From Torymus aiolomorphi (taxonomy: Eukaryota > Arthropoda > Insecta > Hymenoptera > Torymidae): a stretch of DNA of 64,000 nt. The notes beneath the pieces were generated by a model. The model was not told where the DNA came from. It made no database searches and saw only the letters and a program-made list of their open reading frames with translations. The DNA is taken from NCBI GenBank assembly GCA_036365515.1, contig CM070877.1, forward strand, positions 118,984,321 to 119,048,320, given 5' to 3'. Shown one piece after another: positions 32,601 to 45,366 of the stretch (positions are counted from its first letter, which is position 1; each line of letters starts with the position of its first letter). The translations under genes and the position numbers were made by a program.

Positions 32601-32742
32601 GGCCCTTTCTACATATGTGTGTTCTGTCTGTTCTAGACAACTTCTCTCTATGTCTGTCTCTGTCTTACATAAACGGAACAGATCTACCTGTCTTTGTCGG
32701 GAATGCACAGAACACACAGAACACACATATGTAGAAAGGCCC
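32601..32742. mobile_element. 142-bp palindromic element with CTG duplication, copy 2
   Basis: Near-identical to 19311-19452, with CTG at 32598-32600 and 32743-32745. The opposite arm of the host element (33436-33456) reads GTGAGCAGTTTCCGTCC without interruption, which is the empty site. Confidence 0.9.
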
Positions 32743-32804
32743 CTGCTCGCGTAAATATATATATTAGTAATTTCTAGTGAAAATTTAGGGATATCTGGTA
32801 ATTA

Positions 32805-33349
32805 GGGCCTTTGCACGCTAAAAGCATAACACGAAGGAATAAGGAATAAGAGGGCATAAGTTGGACATAAGGTACTTATGCTCCGCTTATTCCTCTTATG
32901 CCCGTGTTGTGTACGCAACGAAACGTGCATAACCTCTTGATTTTTTTGGAGTAAAGTTTTCTAAATAAAATAGCTTACTGTAATTATTAATTGACTCTAA
33001 TTGGTTACAATGTAAAAAGTTGACAAAATAATAAAATTTGAGGGGCTTTTGTATTTTATCATTTCAACGTGCAGAAGTGAGAAAAGTTTTCTTCTTAATC
33101 ATTTAGTAATTATTTTTATAATAATTTATAGTGTAGACATTTTTGAACAATGGATGAAGAGGTAAATGTTTACTTGCAATTTATTATTAAAAAACTTACT
33201 CCAAAACAAGCAATTTAGGGGTTATTCACAATCCGTTGCGTACACAACACGGGCATAAGAGGAATAAGCGGAGCATAAGTACCTTATGTCCACCTTATGC
33301 CCTCTTATTCCTTATTCCTTTGAGTTATGCTTTTAGCGTGCAAAGGCCC
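32805..33349. mobile_element. TTA-flanked GGGCCTTTGCACGC element (545 bp)
   Basis: Termini GGGCCTTTGCACGCTAAAAG and complement with TTA at 32802-32804 and 33350-33352. Long inner arms with GGAATAAGCGGAGCATAAG. The middle has ATGGATGAAGAG followed by a splice-donor-like GTAAAT at about 33149-33166, perhaps a remnant of a first transposase exon. Termini and duplication fit PIF/Harbinger. Confidence 0.8.
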
Positions 33350-33459
33350 TTAAGGTTCAAAAGGCGGAGATTTTGAACCTTAATTACCAGATATCCCTAA
33401 ATTTTCACTAGAAATTACTAAAGCATAGATTTGCGTGAGCAGTTTCCGTCCTATTCCGG

Positions 33460-33583
33460 GGGCTTATTCCATAACTATCTCACCGAGTGACACACGTGAG
33501 ACAAGCGGTCTAGACCAATCAGAGAGCTCCTTTAAAGAGAAAATCGTCTATTTCACAAGTGACACGCTTATAGAATAAGGGCC
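33460..33583. mobile_element. small foldback, GGGCTTATTCCATAA ends
   Basis: Arms GGGCTTATTCCATAA and TTATAGAATAAGGGCC, with GTGACAC near both, around a unique loop of about 60 bases. Confidence 0.55.
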
Positions 33584-33962
33584 CTGGACACACCCTTAAG
33601 CGCCGCGCTGCGCCTCGCCTCGTCTCGCCACGCCTCGCTGTAGCCTCACTCTATCGCAACGACCCGTTCCTATATTCTATTTAAAACGAATAGATGTCAC
33701 GTCTCTTGATCGTGTATACTTCATGATTGATGTGCTCTAAAATAGTAAAATAAGTAAAATTCTTTATTACTGAAAATTCAAAAATAAAGTAATAATAATA
33801 AGTCTTAATTTGTTATTTTTGTTTTGTAATAAATATTTTTTTTTAAATATTTATTTTCCTATTTTATTTCAAAAAACATTTCAGTATTAATTTTTGGAAC
33901 AAAAAGTATTTAATCAAATGTATCATGGTATATATACTCTGAATTTCAAATCATTTTTTTAA

Positions 33963-34961
33963 CCCTAGTGGAAATTTAATTTGCTCAAAATAGTTTAAAA
34001 CAATTCGTCACTGTTCAAATCTGTTTAAAATTGTTTAAAACTGTTCAAAACCGTTTAAAATTGTTTATTAGTGTGAATTTTTGGACGTTTAAAACAGTTC
34101 TAAACAGTTATGAACAGTTTTAAACAGTTTTGAATACTTTTGAACTTTTTTAAACATTTTCGAACAATTTAAAACTGTTTTGAACTTTTGTATTAAAATA
34201 TTATTAATTAATAAGAATTTATTTAAAACAGTTTAAAATAATTTTGAACAGTTATGAACTGTTTTAAACAGTTTTAAATGGTTTTGAACATTTATGAATG
34301 GTTTCAAACAATTTTGAACAGTTTTAATCCGTTCTAAACTTTCGTTTGAACAATATGAATTTGTTTAGAATAGTTTTGAACAGTTTTGAACAGTTATTAA
34401 TGTCGCCGTCGTCGCAGATATGACGAAAAGTTGCTTCCTTACTGGAAATTTAATTTGCTCAAAACTGCTGTAAACTGTTCAAAACTGTTTTAAACTATTT
34501 CAAATAATTTCCTAATGATCAGTACATTTTCAATACAATAATTCTGAATTGTTTAAAACGGTTTAAAATTGTTCATAACTATTTAAGACTGTTTTAAACT
34601 GATCAAATAAATGTCTGATCAGTACATTTTCAATACAAAAATTCAAAATTGTTCAAAACTGTTCAAAATTGTTCATAACTGTTTAGAACTGTTTTAAACG
34701 TCAAAAAATTCACACTAATAAACAGTTTTAAACAGATTTGAACAGTTACGAATTGTTTTAAACGGTTTGGCCCAAATTAAATTTCCACTAGGGAAACTGT
34801 TTAAAACTGTTCATAACTGTTTAGAATTATTTTAAACGTCCAAAAATTCACACTAATAAACAATTTTAAACGGTTCTGAACAGTTTTAAACAATTTTAAA
34901 CAGATTTGAACAGTGACGAATTGTTTTAAACTATTTTGAGCAAATTAAATTTCCACTAGGG
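33963..34961. mobile_element. CCCTAGTGGAAATT element with AACTGTTTAA arrays, composite
   Basis: Ends CCCTAGTGGAAATTTAATTT and complement. Nearly all of the interior is 10-bp AAACTGTTTA-type units in both orientations. A second right end at 34781-34793 and a left-end-like block at about 34439 suggest two copies fused or one duplicated internally. The flanks do not match, so boundaries are approximate. Confidence 0.65.
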
Positions 34962-34964
34962 TAT

Positions 34965-35300
34965 GGGGCAATAGAAAATTACTCTTAGCGATATGCATTA
35001 CCATGCAACATAATCGTTTCTCCACAGTATATACTCTCTAAAGTTGAATTAGTGAAAATGCTCCTCTCATTAAATTAGTAGAAGAAACTACTAATTTATT
35101 AGTGAATATTCACTATTTCATTAGTAGTTTTTTTACAGACTACTAATGAAATAGTAAATATTCACTAATAAATTACGATTTTTTTCCACTAATTTAATGG
35201 GTGGAGCAATTTTCACTAATTCAACTTTAGAAAATATACTGTGGTAAAACGATTATGTTGCATCGCAACGCATATCGCTAAGGGTAATTTTGTATTGCCC
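34965..35300. mobile_element. GGGGCAATA foldback element
   Basis: Arms GGGCAATA...AATTAC and GTAATTTTGTATTGCCC pair for about 150 bases around a short centre near 35130. TA flanks both ends. A partial second copy of the arm (ACCCTTAGCGATATGCG) lies at 35390-35445. Confidence 0.7.
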
Positions 35301-35536
35301 TATAACGAAGAATTTTGTATTGCATAACGTTTCGATATACAAAGTGTAAAAACAAACAAAACTTATCGCTATGTCGTGATATAAAATTACCCTTAGCGAT
35401 ATGCGTTGCGATGCGACATAATCGTTTTACCACAGTATATGTCACATCAAATCAAAATTTTGTCCTAAATGGTACTATTCGTCCTAAAAACGTACCTGTA
35501 TTACGCGGTGATAAACATTTTATCGTACATCATTTA

Positions 35537-35891
35537 TGCCCTAATCACATAACCGCGTACGATCGCGTACGTCTGCGTACAACCGCGTCCGACGTTAAGG
35601 AAGAATCTAGTGATTTTCGCTGTTGCCAACAGCGGCAATATCAGTGCAATAACTAGTACTTTCGAGGAACAGACCTACGTCGGCTACTACACCAACGACA
35701 ACAGACATAAACAAGCAAGTGTTACTCCGATCTACTGCACTTCGTGTGAGTAGGTCTGTTCCTCGAAAGTACTAGTTATTGCACTGACATTGCCGCTGTT
35801 GGCAACAGCGAAAATCACTAGATTCTTCCTTAACGTCGGACGCGGTTGTACGTAGACGTACGCGATCGTACGCGGTTATGTGATTAGGGCA
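35537..35891. mobile_element. 3-bp-TSD foldback element, family A, copy 3
   Basis: Same palindrome as 5459-5818, TTA at 35534-35536 and 35892-35894. Empty target at 36100-36118 (CATTTAAGAACAACCCC). Confidence 0.9.
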
Positions 35892-35914
35892 TTAAGAACA
35901 ACCCCCCTGTATTA

Positions 35915-36074
35915 GGGAGAATGTACATAAGCGCTGCGCTGCGCTACGCTGTCGGATTGATCTTGTAGACCTCGTCGCTGATTGGCTAACATTTAAATAT
36001 GAGCCAATCAGCGACGAGGTCTACAAGATCAATGCGACAGCGTAGCGCAGCGCAGCGCTTATGTACATTCTCCC
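35915..36074. mobile_element. 160-bp Harbinger MITE (GGGAGAATGTACATAAGCGC)
   Basis: Palindrome with TTA at 35912-35914 and 36075-36077; empty target at about 35497 (CTGTATTACGCGG). GC-rich GCGCTGCGC repeats lie inside the ends. The ends match the 901-bp element at 37286-38186, which retains nuclease sequence. Confidence 0.88.
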
Positions 36075-36122
36075 TTACGCGGTGATAAACATTTTATCGT
36101 ATATCATTTAAGAACAACCCCC

Positions 36123-36250
36123 CTGTGTCTAGGCTCACTGACTCTGACTCAACTCTACACCAATCGGAGTATTCAAAGTCAAGCCTCGAGCTTGGAAGCT
36201 TAGCTCCGATTGGTTCATTGTTAAGTCAGAGTCCGTGAGCCTAGGCACAG
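36123..36250. mobile_element. CCTAGGCTCA foldback, copy 1
   Basis: Arms CTGTGTCTAGGCTCACTGAC and complement, central CTCGAGCTTGGAAGCTTAGC. Copy 2 at 38543-38682. Confidence 0.65.
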
Positions 36251-36256
36251 TTACGG

Positions 36257-36489
36257 TGAATCCACATTACGTGCCCGAAGCTGTGTGCCGTGCGCTTTGC
36301 GCTTTACCAAAAAGAAAATGTTGTTCGACATCTACGTACTTGTTACCACAAGATAAAGCGAAAGAGACGTAGTCTCTTATTGAACAGAGCACATATATCA
36401 AACATAGATAACAGTTACATAGATGTCGAACAACACTTTCTTTTGGGTAGAGCGCAAAGCGCACGGCGCACAGCTTCGATGTGGATTCA
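36257..36489. mobile_element. TGAATCCACAT foldback
   Basis: Arms TGAATCCACATTACG and GATGTGGATTCA, with GCGCTTTGCGCT and ATGTTGTTCGACATC blocks pairing inside. Confidence 0.65.
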
Positions 36490-37262
36490 GGCCTTGGCCA
36501 CATGTGTAAATACGCTTGCGCATGAATGCGTACGGCGCAGCGGAATCACTAGACGGCCTAAAAGAAACTCGCTAGTGCCAACTGTAGAGAAAAGTAGGTA
36601 TGACTTCGTGAACCCTCTCAACAATAGAATTTCCTCACGAAACCATGGTGACTTTCCTGCAAAGTTGGCATTACAAAGTTTTTCTAGTGACTCCACTGCG
36701 CGTACGCAAGCGTATTCACATATGAGGCGTTTCACGTCAACTGTCCCAGAGCGCGGCGCGCGAGCCCCAAAACCTGCTATTTCTAACTCATGTTTATAAT
36801 ACTAAAAAGTACTTAAAAAAATTGTTTGATATGCATTTTCGACGTATTTTTTCCTCAGCTTCCAATGATGTTGAGTTTTTTCAAAATTTTCCATTTTCAT
36901 CTTCAAAAACTCTTTTGCATTCTATTTCTCGCAAAAAACATCTCGGGCACTCTTTGGAAAATATCCTTTCCTTCGTAAAAAAATTCTCAGCTTTCGATCT
37001 AGAGGGTAAAAAAAATATTAAAAATACACTTTTTGAGATATAACATGTTTTGTACTTTTTGAAGGTGAAAATTGAAAATTTCGGAAAATCTGCTTACGCC
37101 ATTGGAAAGCTGAGGAAAAAATACGTCGAAAACGCTTATCAAACAATTTTTTAAAGTATATTTTAGTATCATAAACGTGAGTTAGAAATAGCACGATGTG
37201 GGGCTCCAGCGGTGCGCGTTGGGACAGTTGACGTGAAACGCCTCATATGTGGCCAGGGCCTC
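36490..37262. mobile_element. GGCCTTGGCCACAT foldback interrupted by a TA-flanked palindrome
   Basis: Outer arms GGCCTTGGCCACATGTGTAA at 36490 and its partner at about 36700-36720 and 37250-37262. A second palindrome, 36719-37249 (CATATGAGGCGTTTCACGTC and complement), interrupts the right arm at a TA. Confidence 0.6.
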
Positions 37263-37285
37263 ACCGTTAGAGCGAGACCACATAA

Positions 37286-38186
37286 GGGAGAATGTACATA
37301 AGCGCTGCGCTACGCTGAGCTACGCTACGCTACGCTGTCGCATTGATTACTTGTAGACCTCGTCGCTGATTGGCTAATATTTAAATGTTAGCCAATCAGC
37401 GACGTTGTCTACAAGTAATCAATGCGACAGCGTAGTGCAGCGCAGCGTAGCGCAGCGCTGCACTGCTCCGCGTCGTGCTGCGCCGTGCTGCCGCTGCGCT
37501 GAACCTTAGCTCTGCCGTTCCGTTCCATTCGTATATTCTTACAAAAAAATGAGTAGTTGCATGTCTATGATATTTATAAATCACGGACGATGTGTATATG
37601 CTCCAAAATGAAAAGTTAAATAAATGAAGGGATAGTTTATATCACGGACAGTTTAAGAACAAAAGTATTTTAAACCGAGAAAGAAAACACATGACCCAAT
37701 TGATATGATATACTATGAATTATAAAATTGATTAGAACATTGGAAAATGAAGCTATTGATGAATAAGATGGAATGGGCGATAATGAGATGTCCTTTAACC
37801 AGTTCAAATAAATGATGAAATTGATTAAAACTCATGTTAATAAATCTATAAAACTCTTCATGATCCTTTAATGCAAAATATTTAAATAAAGTGCTATAAG
37901 CACTATGAATATTTCTTTGAGGTATTGCTAAATGTGGTCGAACCCACCACCTTCTGCAAGATTGTTGTTTCTTTTTTATTAATTTTTTTAATAACTTTAA
38001 TGAAATTATACATTTTTCTAATTTTTTTTATTTTGGCTTCAATCATGATCATGACCATGAAAATGATAGATGTATAACATAGATCTATAGAATTGTACCA
38101 TTAGCAATGGAATATAGAAACGGAACTATGGACCAGCGCAAGCAGAGAACCGCGCAGCGCAGCACGGCGCTTATGTACATTCTCCC
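37286..38186. mobile_element. 901-bp PIF/Harbinger derivative, TAA-flanked
   Basis: Ends GGGAGAATGTACATAAGCGC and complement, TAA at 37283-37285 and 38187-38189. Arms include CGCTACGCTGCGC repeats and a GCCAATCAGCGACG hairpin. It holds a minus-strand nuclease fragment and is the longer relative of the 160-bp MITE at 35915-36074. Confidence 0.85.
37741..37955 (-). pseudogene. PIF/Harbinger nuclease fragment
   Basis: Minus-strand translation gives RRWWVRPHLAIPQRNIHSAY, then LFKYFALKDHEEFYRFINMS and FNQFHHLFELVKGHL before it decays. RRWWVRP is the hallmark start of the HARBI1-type nuclease. Distinct from the fragment at 31803-32097, so two Harbinger lineages are present. DDE residues absent. 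Confidence 0.82.
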
Positions 38187-38189
38187 TAA

Positions 38190-38539
38190 GGGAGCATGTA
38201 CAAAAGCGCTGTGCTGTGCGATGCCGTGCGATGCCGTACGATGCCGTTCGATGCCGCGCGGTGCCGCACGATTAGTGCTTCGTCCGATCCGTTGCCTACA
38301 TGGTTCAAAATAAATTGTAAGTTGTATCTCTGCATGATTTAAATTAAATAGTTAAATAAATAATGCAGAGATACAACTTACAATTTATTTTGAACCATTT
38401 AGACAACAGATCGGATGCAGCACTAATCCGTGCGGCACCGCGCGGCCTCGAACGGCATCGAACGGCATCGAACGGCATCGAACGGCATCATACGGCATCG
38501 CACAGCATTGCATAGCACAGCGCTTATGTACATGCTCTC
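38190..38539. mobile_element. GGGAGCATGTAC foldback with GATGCCGT minisatellite arms
   Basis: TAA at 38187-38189 (shared with the previous element) and 38540-38542. The arms contain 10-bp units GATGCCGTNC (38219-38262) and the complement (38446-38505). Ends resemble the 160-bp and 901-bp elements. Confidence 0.75.
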
Positions 38540-38542
38540 TAA

Positions 38543-38682
38543 GAGGCACAGGCCTAGGCTCATTAACTCTGACTCAACTCTGAGACAATCGGAGCATTCA
38601 GAGCCAAGCCTCCAGCTTGGAAGCTTGGCTCCGATTGGTTCAAAGTTGAGTGAGAGTTCGTGAGCCTAGGCATGTGCCTCTT
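38543..38682. mobile_element. CCTAGGCTCA foldback, copy 2
   Basis: Arms AAGAGGCACAGGCCTAGGCT and complement. Abuts the TAA of the preceding element. Confidence 0.65.
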
Positions 38683-40202
38683 ATGAGGCTTCGCTTTTAT
38701 AGAAACAATCTCTAAGAAGATTATAAAAAAAGTAAGTCGGGCTATTTATAGTCCAGCCCGCAATCTCCTGTATCGGCCCTAAGTTTCGTCTTAAATTCAT
38801 TTCTACTTAGGTGTAAAGAAATATAAAAAATTATGTTAGAAGTACCGGAAGGCGCTTCAAAACGCGCCAAATTCAAATTTGGAACAAGGCGTGAGCTCCA
38901 AATGCACGTGTCCTACAAAGATTAATGTTAAAAAATATAAAATATTTAATTCATCTAATATTAACCCCTAAAATATCAAAACTTTCAATAAAAGAAACGA
39001 CCAAAACCAATGCCGGAGTGTAAGGGTGGATGATGTAGTAAATATTGAACTTTTCCCTAGAATCTATAACAATTACAATAATATGTGAAAGTATTATTTT
39101 TTTTTATTTTTATTTTTTTTTTATTTTATATGCATACACACATATACAGTACATGCGGGCTAAAGAGCCCATTACAAAAATATATTGGTATATATAGCTT
39201 GAGTTGTAATGTTCATAATGTTTTTAATGTATTATTATTTTACCTTATACTGTAAATATTTCATTTTTCGTAGAACAAATTGTACAAATATTTTATTTTT
39301 ATTACAAAATCAGTAAAAATATAAAGCAATGACTAATGGTTGAGGTAAATTTATTTATTTATTTTAAACGGGCTTAAGCCTTAAGCCCTTTACATAATTT
39401 GGTTAAATCAAATACTATTACTATTTTCAGAATTAGAAATATTGCAGATGAAAGGATAAAAATATGTTTGTTATTCTCTATGTACCACAATCACATCATT
39501 ACATAAAAAATAATAAATTATTTTTATAAAATTTCAATAGTTATTTAATTTTTCAAAAACATATATTTCTATGATGAGAGATTAGAATAATTTTATTTTA
39601 ATTTTATTACATGCGATCAAGAATAAATAAATCAAAATTTTTGAAAAATAAACGACTTATTGTAAGTAATATAAGAATCGATAATAGTACATTTCGACAC
39701 AGGTGGGGAAGTCGATTATTTAGCTGGTGTGACTTTTTGCACGAGCGAAGCGAGTGCGAAAAAGTCACACCACCTAAATAATCGACTTACGCACTAGTTT
39801 CGAACGGTATTTTATACCACGAGCGCCGAAAAATCATACCAAAGTTGTGATTTTGAGGTTAGAGTGGTATAAACATGTTTATATTTTTGTTATGTAGTAA
39901 TAAAAAATAAACATATGCATATATGTATATAGGCAATACGTCTCTGATGTTTTCTTGTTTACAAAACACATGGGGTTTATTTTCTATACGATGGTCGCTG
40001 AGGACGCTGCGAGCGTTGATACAAATATAAATACATCGCACATCCATGTAAGATAATCAGTGTAGCCAACTTGAAGGCATTGGCTGATTTGTTTTGCGGG
40101 CGTTCTGAACTGAAACATGCGTTGATCTACGGTACTAATACAACTGTAACTCATTCGTGTAGCATCTTGGAGTGGAAAAGAAAACTTTGAAAGCGTCGTA
40201 TA
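38683..40202. other. intergenic with decayed LINE tails and a foldback; RNMT 5' flank
   Basis: Two minus-strand LINE-like tails, A-rich at about 39090-39125 and (TAAA)n at about 39350-39365, and a palindrome at 39700-39790 centred on CACGAGCGAAGCGAGTGCG. No gene. The last 100-150 bases are presumably RNMT promoter and leader. Confidence 0.5.
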
Positions 40203-42724
<2,522 letters not shown>

Positions 42725-44235
42725 ATGTAATTATAGGTTGCTTATCTTGAATTGTATATTACAATATTTCATTGTAAAATGAGAATTAATTAGACAATGA
42801 TCCTAATGACAATTTTTACACTATACAAAATTATGTTATTCAATTGTATATTTATAACTAAATTAATAAGACTGTGTGATTGCTGACAGTCTTTTTTTTT
42901 AAAGCTCTTTTTAACTTGTTCATATAAATCAGCAATTATGGATGGAATCTTATATTACGAAAATGTGTGATTTGTAGAAGTATATTATTTTTTAAATCAT
43001 TGATTTTTAATGACAGACAAATATAAATCATGGCTTACATTTACTTAATTTTTCTTTTGTAATTTATTGTATATCCTTTGTCATATAGAACTTGAAAATA
43101 TAATATTTTATTCTGTAAAGGAATTATAAAATATCACATATTTTAAATGTATATTTAACGTAAGTTTATGAATATGTCCAATGTAGAGTATATGCACTCA
43201 TATGATTCATTTACTTGAAATGGCGACATTTCATTATCTTGAAATTACAAAATACAAAGCAAAAGAAATGTTTAAATTTATGAAAGTTTTAAGAAAAAAC
43301 AAATTTAATGTTCTTTTAAATATGAAAAGTTATGTATCAATTATTATTATTTTATATTTAAAACCTTTATCTTGGAAAATGATTATTTAAAAATTGTAAT
43401 AGTATCTACTATAGAAGGCATAAGTCAATTTATAAATCACAAAGATTAAAAAATTGAAAAGAAGCAGAAAGAAAGAGGAAGGAAGAGTCGAAGAAAAGTA
43501 AGTAAAGTAAAACAAAAGAGCAAATGAGAGAAGGAAAGGTGAAAAAAGTTGAGAACTCGCGTGCACACACATACGACATGTGTAAAAATCGCGTCGTATA
43601 AGCTATTGGTGTAAGAAACTCGTTTGTTCTTTCACCAAGCTCGATTCAAGTAGATATCGGATTCCGATAATCCGATGTGAACGCATTTGCAAAGAGCGAA
43701 AGACGCTCTCACACGTGGATAGATCAGGGGGTGATGGAAAGGGAGCTAGCCAAACGACGCTTATAGTTCGGTGACGATCGAAGGGTCATAGCTATAGTCA
43801 CTATTACAGCTGTTCGTACGTATATATATGAAGGGGAAAGAGCTATAGGGATTCTGACGGCTTCTTGCTGTAGCATCGACTGCACTTAAAGATGCATAAA
43901 CTGTACAGTCTCTGAAAAAATTATGTACACTCGAGTAAAATCATTATTGATGAACTGATGCTTACAGTTACAATTCAGACATTCTAGCTAATTTTTTCCA
44001 AATATATTTTTTTACATATTAATATATCTAAATTTATCATAATTCTTTTAAAAAAGCAAAAAAGAAAAAATACACAAACTCGATTCAGATATTCTCGCGA
44101 CTTCGTGAGAACAATACTTACAGCGTATGAAAATGAAAAAAACTCTTGTTAGATGGATAAAAAAACTGTTGAAATAATATTGTTCAAATTAGTTATTAAT
44201 TATAATAACGAACTTTTTTTGAAATTCGAAGTTTT
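42725..44235. other. RNMT 3' UTR and intergenic DNA
   Basis: AT-rich; a purine-rich stretch at 43450-43540; a short GC-richer block at 43580-43880. The open frame at 43202-43390 has no recognisable features. No gene seen. Confidence 0.5.
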
Positions 44236-44239
44236 TTAA

Positions 44240-44617
44240 CGGGGTGGCATAGTCCTACCATTACCGACCGAGCAATTGACACAGTTTCAAGCTTATTAAA
44301 AATAAAATACGTAGAATCACAAAAAATCAAGAGAACACCCTTTTGTGGTTTTGAACGTTCTATCACCCAGTAAAAATTTGAAGTCGAAATATCAAATGGT
44401 TTTTGCAAAAACTTTGAACGAAACCGAATTTTGTTTTGTTCAAAGTTTTTGCAAATACCACTTGATATTTCGACTTCAAACTTTTACTGGATGATAGAAC
44501 GTTCAAAACCGCAGAAGGGTGTTCTCTTGATTTTTTGTGATTCTACGTATTTTATTTTTAATAAGCTTGAAACGGTGCCAATTACTCAGTCGGTAATGAT
44601 ACGGCTATGGCACCCCC
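44240..44617. mobile_element. TTAA foldback element, family F, copy 3
   Basis: Same palindrome as 3473-3848, TTAA at 44236-44239 and a decayed TTGC on the right. Lies about 750 bases before the Top1 ATG. Confidence 0.8.
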
Positions 44618-44639
44618 TTGCATTTGGAAAACTATAATG

Positions 44640-45366
44640 ATTACAGGGTTGTTTGCTGTATCGCAATCGGAAGCATATACCAAAAAATCCGGAATTGTTA
44701 AGTATACAGAGTAGACTGTAGAGACTACAAGGCGCACGGAGCAGGCGAGAAGACAAGACGAGACGAGAAAGAACTAACAGTTGGCGCATGCGCAGTTCGG
44801 TTTTTCTGGTACTTAGGCGCTGGAGCGAGCGACGCGTGGCCGAGTGATGGGTCTTTGCCGTTTTTCGAGGCAAGCCGAGCCGAAGCGAGCGCCAACGCCA
44901 AGTCTCGCTAGTCGCCAAGTGAGACGAGAGCGTTTCGCGGTACTTAGTCGGTGTGCGAGCAACGACTCGCTCGGAGCGCCGAGGTAGTCGACCCGTTCTC
45001 TTCGAGCCCATACGTGAACGCATGAGAAAAGGGAGTTAAGTTACGGGGTGCTGTGCATCATCCAGATTCTCGCCGTTGGAGTTGAAGTCCAAGTCCCATC
45101 TTTTCGTGTCCTTCCACGCGCACTGCCTACGTCCGCGTGTGCTCGAAGCCACCGCGTTCGTTCTGTACGTGTAACGTACAGTGCTCGAGGAGAGAGAGAG
45201 AGAGACGAGGCTAGCTATAGGCATCGGCCAGAGTGTTCGTATACGCGGCGCGAGCGAAGCAAGAAGAGCCGAGGCAGCGCGGCGAGGGACATAGAACCGT
45301 GAGCGAGCGAGCCCCGCTCTCATTCGCAGCTCGCGCGTGAGTCTATCACCCACAGCTCGGACAAAA
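44640..45366 (+). promoter_or_regulatory. GC-rich promoter and 5' leader region of Top1
   Basis: A clear shift to GC- and CpG-rich sequence with many CGAGCGAGC and GAGAGAGAGA stretches, unlike the AT-rich surroundings, ending at the Top1 start codon. Such a region is expected at a constitutive promoter with a long 5' UTR. Open frames on both strands here follow from base composition. TSS not determined. Confidence 0.5.

Larger units (their letters stand above)
32573..33595. mobile_element. GGGTGTGTCC element, expanded by nested insertions
   Basis: Ends GGGTGTGTCC and GGACACACCC; inner arms AATAGGACGGAAACTG (32586) and CAGTTTCCGTCCTATTC (33440). Contains 32601-32742, a small foldback around 32763-33423 with its own insert 32805-33349, and a GGGCTTATTCCATAA foldback at 33460-33583. 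Confidence 0.65.
35490..36115 (+). repeat. direct duplication of a ~60-bp unit, each copy with a different insertion
   Basis: The unit TATTACGCGGTGATAAACAT followed by TTTATCGTA and AGAACAACCCCCCTG occurs at 35497-35536/35892-35911 and 35912/36075-36127. Family A copy 3 interrupts one copy, the 160-bp element the other; each serves as the empty site for its sister. Confidence 0.8.

Noticed and set aside
36290..36799. 169-codon plus-strand open frame
   Set aside because: Crosses two different foldback elements; no protein family and no splice or start context.
43202..43390. 62-codon open frame after RNMT
   Set aside because: Lys/Leu/Ile-rich AT-driven frame in the 3' flank without homology or splice context.
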